Below are positions 7,307 to 10,270 of a DNA stretch of 10,270 nt, piece after piece. The position numbers were made by a program, and so were the translations under genes. How positions within the stretch are numbered: the stretch's first letter is position 1; every line of letters starts with the position of its first letter. Source of the DNA: Mucilaginibacter sp. (GTDB lineage: Bacteria; Bacteroidota; Bacteroidia; Sphingobacteriales; Sphingobacteriaceae); NCBI GenBank assembly GCA_014376655.1, contig JACMRC010000491.1:1-10270 (forward strand), in the 5' to 3' direction. A model generated the notes under the pieces. The model saw only the letters and a program-made list of their open reading frames with translations, did not search any database and had not been told where the DNA came from.

Positions 7307-7765
7307 CTATTTATCAGCCGATTCGGGCTTATAATTCAGGGTGAGTTGATTTATTTTTTTAAGCATATCCGTTAAATACAATTTATCAGCCTCGCTGATA
7401 TGGGCGTTAAGGTAATTGTTAAACTGTTTTACAACAGCGCGGGCCTGCTGCCTTTTTTCTTTCCCTAACGGCGTAAGGAATATTTTCACAGATCGTTTAT
7501 CACCCTGGTTTGATTCGCGGTATATCAACCCGGTTTGCTCCAACTGGTTAAGCATCCGCGAAAGGCTTGTTGATTTTAAGCCCAACAAAGCTGCAGCCTG
7601 CGATACCGTTGTACCCTCCTCATCATCAATATTGATAAGTAAATAACCTATTGATTGCGTTATGCCAAAATCAGTAACCAGGGCATTATACCGGTTTGCA
7701 ACGGTTTGCCAAACTATTTTTAAAAAATAATCTATGGTTTCCTGGTGTTTTATGTTGGCCGGCAT
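7307..7765 (-). CDS. MarR-family winged helix-turn-helix transcriptional regulator
   Basis: A 152-residue protein with the MarR layout: an N-terminal dimerisation helix (about 6-30), then a winged helix. TTVSQAAALLGLKSTSLSRMLNQLEQTGLI (52-81) covers the helix-turn-helix with its recognition helix, the wing is YRESNQGDKRSVKIFLT (82-98) with the conserved D89-x-R91 pair, and the C-terminal dimer helices run from about 100. It should bind a palindromic operator as a dimer and respond to a small ligand, often phenolic or lipid-like; the ligand is unknown. From memory, closely similar MarR proteins in Bacteroidota stand beside fatty-acid beta-oxidation genes, but none are seen here. It starts 57 bp downstream of the gamma-glutamyltransferase stop, so it may be read from that gene's transcript. 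The ATG at 7765 has no Shine-Dalgarno. Confidence 0.92.
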   Translation of the reverse strand: MPANIKHQETIDYFLKIVWQTVANRYNALVTDFGITQSIGYLLINIDDEEGTTVSQAAALLGLKSTSLSRMLNQLEQTGLIYRESNQGDKRSVKIFLTPLGKEKRQQARAVVKQFNNYLNAHISEADKLYLTDMLKKINQLTLNYKPESADK

Positions 7766-7790
7766 ATAATTAAACTAAGCGGTTTATATA
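7764..7790. promoter_or_regulatory. Possible MarR autoregulatory operator
   Basis: TAAAC (7771-7775) and GTTTA (7782-7786) form an inverted repeat around a 6-base spacer, extended outward by ATA-rich flanks on both sides with an offset of two bases. It overlaps the region just upstream of the marR start codon, where a MarR dimer often binds to repress its own gene. The arms are short and could arise by chance in AT-rich DNA. Confidence 0.25.
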
Positions 7791-7822
7791 GCGCAATTGT
7801 ACGTAAATTTTATGAAACTGTA

Positions 7823-9499
7823 TTACCAACCTATGGCTGTATCGTCGCCACGCGGGTCTGCACCTCCCTGGTAGCCGTCTTTGGTTTTTAAAATAGCATC
7901 CACCCTGCCTATGTTACCGCCCGGAACTATCTTATAACCCTTCTGTGCCAATTTTGTAATAGTTGCAGGGTCAATAGCATCGCGTTCAGTATCTACCTTA
8001 TCGGGCATCCATTGGCTATGGAAACGCTTAGCAGTAACGGCATCCTGCATGGTCATATCAAATTCAATCACGTTTAATATAGTTTGATAAACCGATGTCA
8101 TGATGGTGGATCCACCGGGCGTACCTACCACCATAAACAGTTTGCCGCCTTTAGCAATAATAGTTGGCGTCATGCAGGATAACATGCGTTTGTTGGGTTG
8201 TATGGCATTGGCTTTACCGCCCAATAACCCATACATATTTGGCACACCGGGTTTAGCGCTAAAATCATCCATCTCATTGTTCAGCAAGAAACCGGCACCG
8301 CCTACAAAAATCTTCGACCCAAATGTGCCGTTTAACGTGGTGGTAATAGCTACCGCGTTGCATTCTTTATCAACAATAGAATAATGGGTTGTCTGGTCGC
8401 TTTCATAACCCGCGAAGCTGCCGGGTTGTATACTGCTGCTTGGTGTTGCAGCATCCCAGCTAAAGCTATTCATGCGCGCTTTTATATAAGCCGGCCTTAA
8501 TAAGCTATCAACCGGTACTTTGTAAAAATCCGGGTCGCCCAGGTATTTAGAACGGTCTGCATATACCCGTCGCTCGGCTTCAACCATTACGCTAACGGTC
8601 GAATCGGAATTGTATCCAAACCGATGCAACGGATAAGGCTCGACAGATTTTAACAGTTGCACCAAAGCTATGCCTCCGCTTGATGGAGGTGGCATGGTGA
8701 AAATAGTATACTGTTTATAAGTACCTTTTATTGCTTTGCGCCATATAGCATGATAGTTTGCCAGGTCTGTTTTTGAAATAAGGCCGTTCCCTCTTTTCAT
8801 TTCAGTCACAATAGCGTCGGCTGTTTTACCGGCATAGAACCCCGCGCGGCCGTTGTCGCGGATAAGTTGCAATGTATTAGCCAGATCAGCCTGTATTAAA
8901 ACATCCCCCTCTTTCCAGGGTTCGGCGTTTACTAAGTATGTTTTACCCGGATTCATTTGAATAAAAGTTTCGCGCTTGCTGTTCATATCGCTTGCAAGGC
9001 GGGCAGTTATTTTGAAACCGTTTTTGGCAAGGCTTACAGCAGGTTGCACCAGCTGGGCCCATTTTAGTTTACCGTATTTTTTATGCGCCTCTATCATCCC
9101 ATCAACTGATCCAGGTACGCCCGATGCCTGATGGGTGGCTAAACTCATATCTGGTATCACATTACCGGCTGCATCAAGGTACATATTGGTAGTCGCCAAC
9201 GCCGGGGCCTTTTCTCTAAAGTCAAGTGTATTTGCCTCGCCCTTTGCCGACCGGAACACCATAAAGCCACCGCCGCCTAAATTACCCGCCTGCGGATGCA
9301 CTACGGCTAAAGCAAATTGCACCGCTACAGCAGCATCAACCGCATTACCGCCTTTTTTCAGGATCTCAACACCAACTTTCGAGGCATCGGGGTAGGCGCA
9401 AACCACCATACCGTTTTGATATTTTTTTTCGGCGACTTGCGCTTTTACAAAAAAAGTAATCAACAAAAAAGCTCCCAGGAAATACCACTTTCTACACAT
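7823..9499 (-). CDS. ggt: Gamma-glutamyltransferase (glutathione hydrolase precursor), secreted
   Basis: A 558-residue Ntn-hydrolase proenzyme that cuts itself into two subunits. It hydrolyses or transfers the gamma-glutamyl group of glutathione and related compounds. Signal peptide MCRKWYFLGAFLLITFFVKA (1-20, likely cut before Q21) sends it to the periplasm. FREKAP (94-99) holds the arginine matching E. coli R114. The autocleavage site is DQTTHYS, with nucleophile T370 matching E. coli T391. A constant offset of 21 then places N390 (N411), D412 (D433), Y423 in the lid loop (Y444), S441 (S462) and G462-G463 (oxyanion, G483-G484), so the active site appears functional. E. coli S463, which with S462 holds the glutamyl carboxylate, is cysteine here (C442). 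The lid loop (about 409-437) is present, favouring the transferase/hydrolase type with a covered pocket. Upstream is a divergent beta-barrel gene; downstream on the same strand is marR. Confidence 0.96.
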   Translation of the reverse strand: MCRKWYFLGAFLLITFFVKAQVAEKKYQNGMVVCAYPDASKVGVEILKKGGNAVDAAVAVQFALAVVHPQAGNLGGGGFMVFRSAKGEANTLDFREKAPALATTNMYLDAAGNVIPDMSLATHQASGVPGSVDGMIEAHKKYGKLKWAQLVQPAVSLAKNGFKITARLASDMNSKRETFIQMNPGKTYLVNAEPWKEGDVLIQADLANTLQLIRDNGRAGFYAGKTADAIVTEMKRGNGLISKTDLANYHAIWRKAIKGTYKQYTIFTMPPPSSGGIALVQLLKSVEPYPLHRFGYNSDSTVSVMVEAERRVYADRSKYLGDPDFYKVPVDSLLRPAYIKARMNSFSWDAATPSSSIQPGSFAGYESDQTTHYSIVDKECNAVAITTTLNGTFGSKIFVGGAGFLLNNEMDDFSAKPGVPNMYGLLGGKANAIQPNKRMLSCMTPTIIAKGGKLFMVVGTPGGSTIMTSVYQTILNVIEFDMTMQDAVTAKRFHSQWMPDKVDTERDAIDPATITKLAQKGYKIVPGGNIGRVDAILKTKDGYQGGADPRGDDTAIGW

Positions 9500-9614
9500 C
9501 GTAATTGTATTTTATTTAACACCTAAGCTAAATAATAATAGGCAAACAGTTATTAAACCTTGTTAGTTTTTACACGTCTTTACCATAAAGTTTTAAAAAC
9601 AGCGTTATAACATC

Positions 9615-10112
9615 ATGAAAAACACTACTTATAAATTACTAATTGCAGCTGCTTTTTTGTTTATCGCCTCACGATCGGACGCGCAGGATTACAAAATGGC
9701 TGCCGGCTTAAAATTTGGCGGATACGAGAACGGTATATCGGGCAAATACTTTATGGACGCTAATACCGCCATTGAGGGTTTACTTGGTTTTAGAAACGGC
9801 GGGCTAGTAGTTACCGGCTTATACGAGATCCACCAGGAAGCGTTTAATGTACCTGCTTTAAAATTTTATTACGGCTTTGGCGGGCACATAGGCTCAGTTG
9901 GGCAAGGTACCTACCGCACATTTAATGGTAACGACCGCATTTATACCAAACCACAATTGCTATTAGGTGGCGATGGCGTTGTAGGGCTGGAGTATATTAT
10001 CCCTGAGTCGCCTATTGCGGTGAGCCTGGACCTTAACCCCCGGGTTGAATTAGCCACCGGCCCCTATTTTGACCTGGCACCGGGACTTGGGATAAAGTAC
10101 ATTTTTAAATAA
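9615..10112 (+). CDS. Small outer-membrane beta-barrel protein, function unknown
   Basis: A 165-residue exported protein. The signal peptide (1-23) has a basic start, the hydrophobic core LLIAAAFLFIA and a probable cut after SDA before Q24. The mature part alternates short hydrophobic, aromatic and glycine-rich strands with polar turns: about eight can be counted, from MAAGLKFGG, GLLGFRN, GLVVTGLYEIH, LKFYYGFGGHIG, LLLGGDGVVGLEYI and AVSLDLNPRVEL to the last, LGIKYIFK. The terminal aromatic strand resembles the beta-signal used for outer-membrane insertion. The size fits an eight-stranded barrel. I recognise no named family. The ATG at 9615 is fixed by the signal peptide. It is divergent from ggt across 115 bp, in which I see no clear TTG/TAnnTTTG promoter pair in either direction. 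It is followed by a structured repeat and a strong terminator. Confidence 0.8.
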   Translation: MKNTTYKLLIAAAFLFIASRSDAQDYKMAAGLKFGGYENGISGKYFMDANTAIEGLLGFRNGGLVVTGLYEIHQEAFNVPALKFYYGFGGHIGSVGQGTYRTFNGNDRIYTKPQLLLGGDGVVGLEYIIPESPIAVSLDLNPRVELATGPYFDLAPGLGIKYIFK

Positions 10113-10116
10113 AAAT

Positions 10117-10141
10117 TCGCCAAAAAATCACATGGCGGCGA
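10117..10141. other. Small hairpin just after the beta-barrel gene
   Basis: CGCCA (10118-10122) and TGGCG (10133-10137) can form a 5-bp stem with a 10-base loop; a competing pairing uses TCGCC (10117-10121) with GGCGA (10137-10141). It begins 5 bases after the stop codon of the beta-barrel gene and lacks a following T-run. It may protect the 3' end of the mRNA; a terminator role is unlikely. Confidence 0.3.
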
Positions 10142-10145
10142 TTTA

Positions 10146-10203
10146 CTCACCCCGCGACTCTTCGAGCGCGACCCTCTCTTCCGCAAGCGGTAAAGAGGGT
10201 TGT
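10146..10203. repeat. Probable dispersed structured repeat with two hairpins
   Basis: Two stem-loops stand side by side. The first (10153-10170) pairs CGCG plus CTC with GAG plus CGCG around a 3-base loop, with one bulged A. The second (10171-10200) pairs ACCCTCT with AGAGGGT at its base and CCGC with GCGG at its tip, with two internal mismatches. The layout CTCACCCC, then a GC-rich hairpin, then CCCTCTCTT and AAAGAGGG, resembles an intergenic repeat I recall from Sphingobacteriaceae genomes. No T-run follows, so it is not a standard terminator. The assignment as a repeat needs a genome-wide search. Confidence 0.5.
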
Positions 10204-10208
10204 TTAAC

Positions 10209-10246
10209 AAAAAAAGCTGGTTAGCAAATGCTAACCAGCTTTTTTT
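10209..10246. terminator. Strong bidirectional rho-independent terminator
   Basis: Seven A, GCTGGTTAGC (10216-10225), loop AAAT, GCTAACCAGC (10230-10239) and seven T form a perfect 17-bp inverted repeat. The GC-containing 10-bp stem is followed by a T-run on both strands, so it can end transcription from either side. It lies 96 bases beyond the stop of the beta-barrel gene. The symmetry suggests that a gene on the - strand may end just beyond the window. Confidence 0.93.
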
Positions 10247-10270
10247 AATATTATTTAAATCCGAAATCGA

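Noticed and set aside
9500..9614. Divergent promoter pair between ggt and the beta-barrel gene
   Set aside because: Promoters must exist nearby, but no TTG plus TAnnTTTG pair with acceptable spacing could be found on either strand, so no site is called.

Overview
The window reads as chromosomal DNA of a Bacteroidota bacterium, most likely Sphingobacteriaceae (Mucilaginibacter or Pedobacter type). This placement is inference. It rests on the gene families (SNF2 helicase with an SNF2-associated domain, FKBP-fold lipoproteins, a small beta-barrel protein), on start codons mostly lacking a Shine-Dalgarno sequence, on a TAnnTTTG-type promoter element, and on a GTCATTGCGAG-type palindromic repeat. 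No rRNA, tRNA, CRISPR array, transposase or phage gene was seen.

Left part, + strand (1-5640). The window opens inside a large SNF2-family DNA-dependent ATPase whose N-terminus lies outside. After 80 bp come two NAD(P)-binding short-chain dehydrogenase-like proteins, a DUF2867-type protein and a TIGR01777-type protein, overlapping by 4 bp (ATGA). A palindromic repeat of about 94 bp follows, and then a class I DNA photolyase with an intact tryptophan triad. The two SDR-like genes and the photolyase resemble light/photo-oxidative stress gene sets of other bacteria, so a shared role is plausible but not proven here.

Middle and right part, - strand (5643-9499, genes read right to left). A secreted gamma-glutamyltransferase is followed after 57 bp by a MarR-family regulator. 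Then come two lipoproteins with FKBP-type folds: a single-domain one with a good candidate promoter, and a tandem two-domain one. The last of these ends only 2 bp from the photolyase stop codon, so the two converging transcripts probably overlap. The gamma-glutamyltransferase would cleave gamma-glutamyl compounds such as glutathione in the periplasm. The FKBP proteins would act on, or bind, exported proteins at the outer membrane or in the periplasm.

Right end, + strand (9615-10270). A small signal-peptide-bearing beta-barrel protein is divergent from the gamma-glutamyltransferase. It is followed by a hairpin-rich segment that looks like a dispersed repeat, then by a very strong symmetrical intrinsic terminator.

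Most of the window is ordinary housekeeping and accessory content. I found no clear new biological system. The points most worth checking are the palindromic repeat inside the putative photolyase operon, the tandem degenerate FKBP lipoproteins, and the structured repeat at the right edge.
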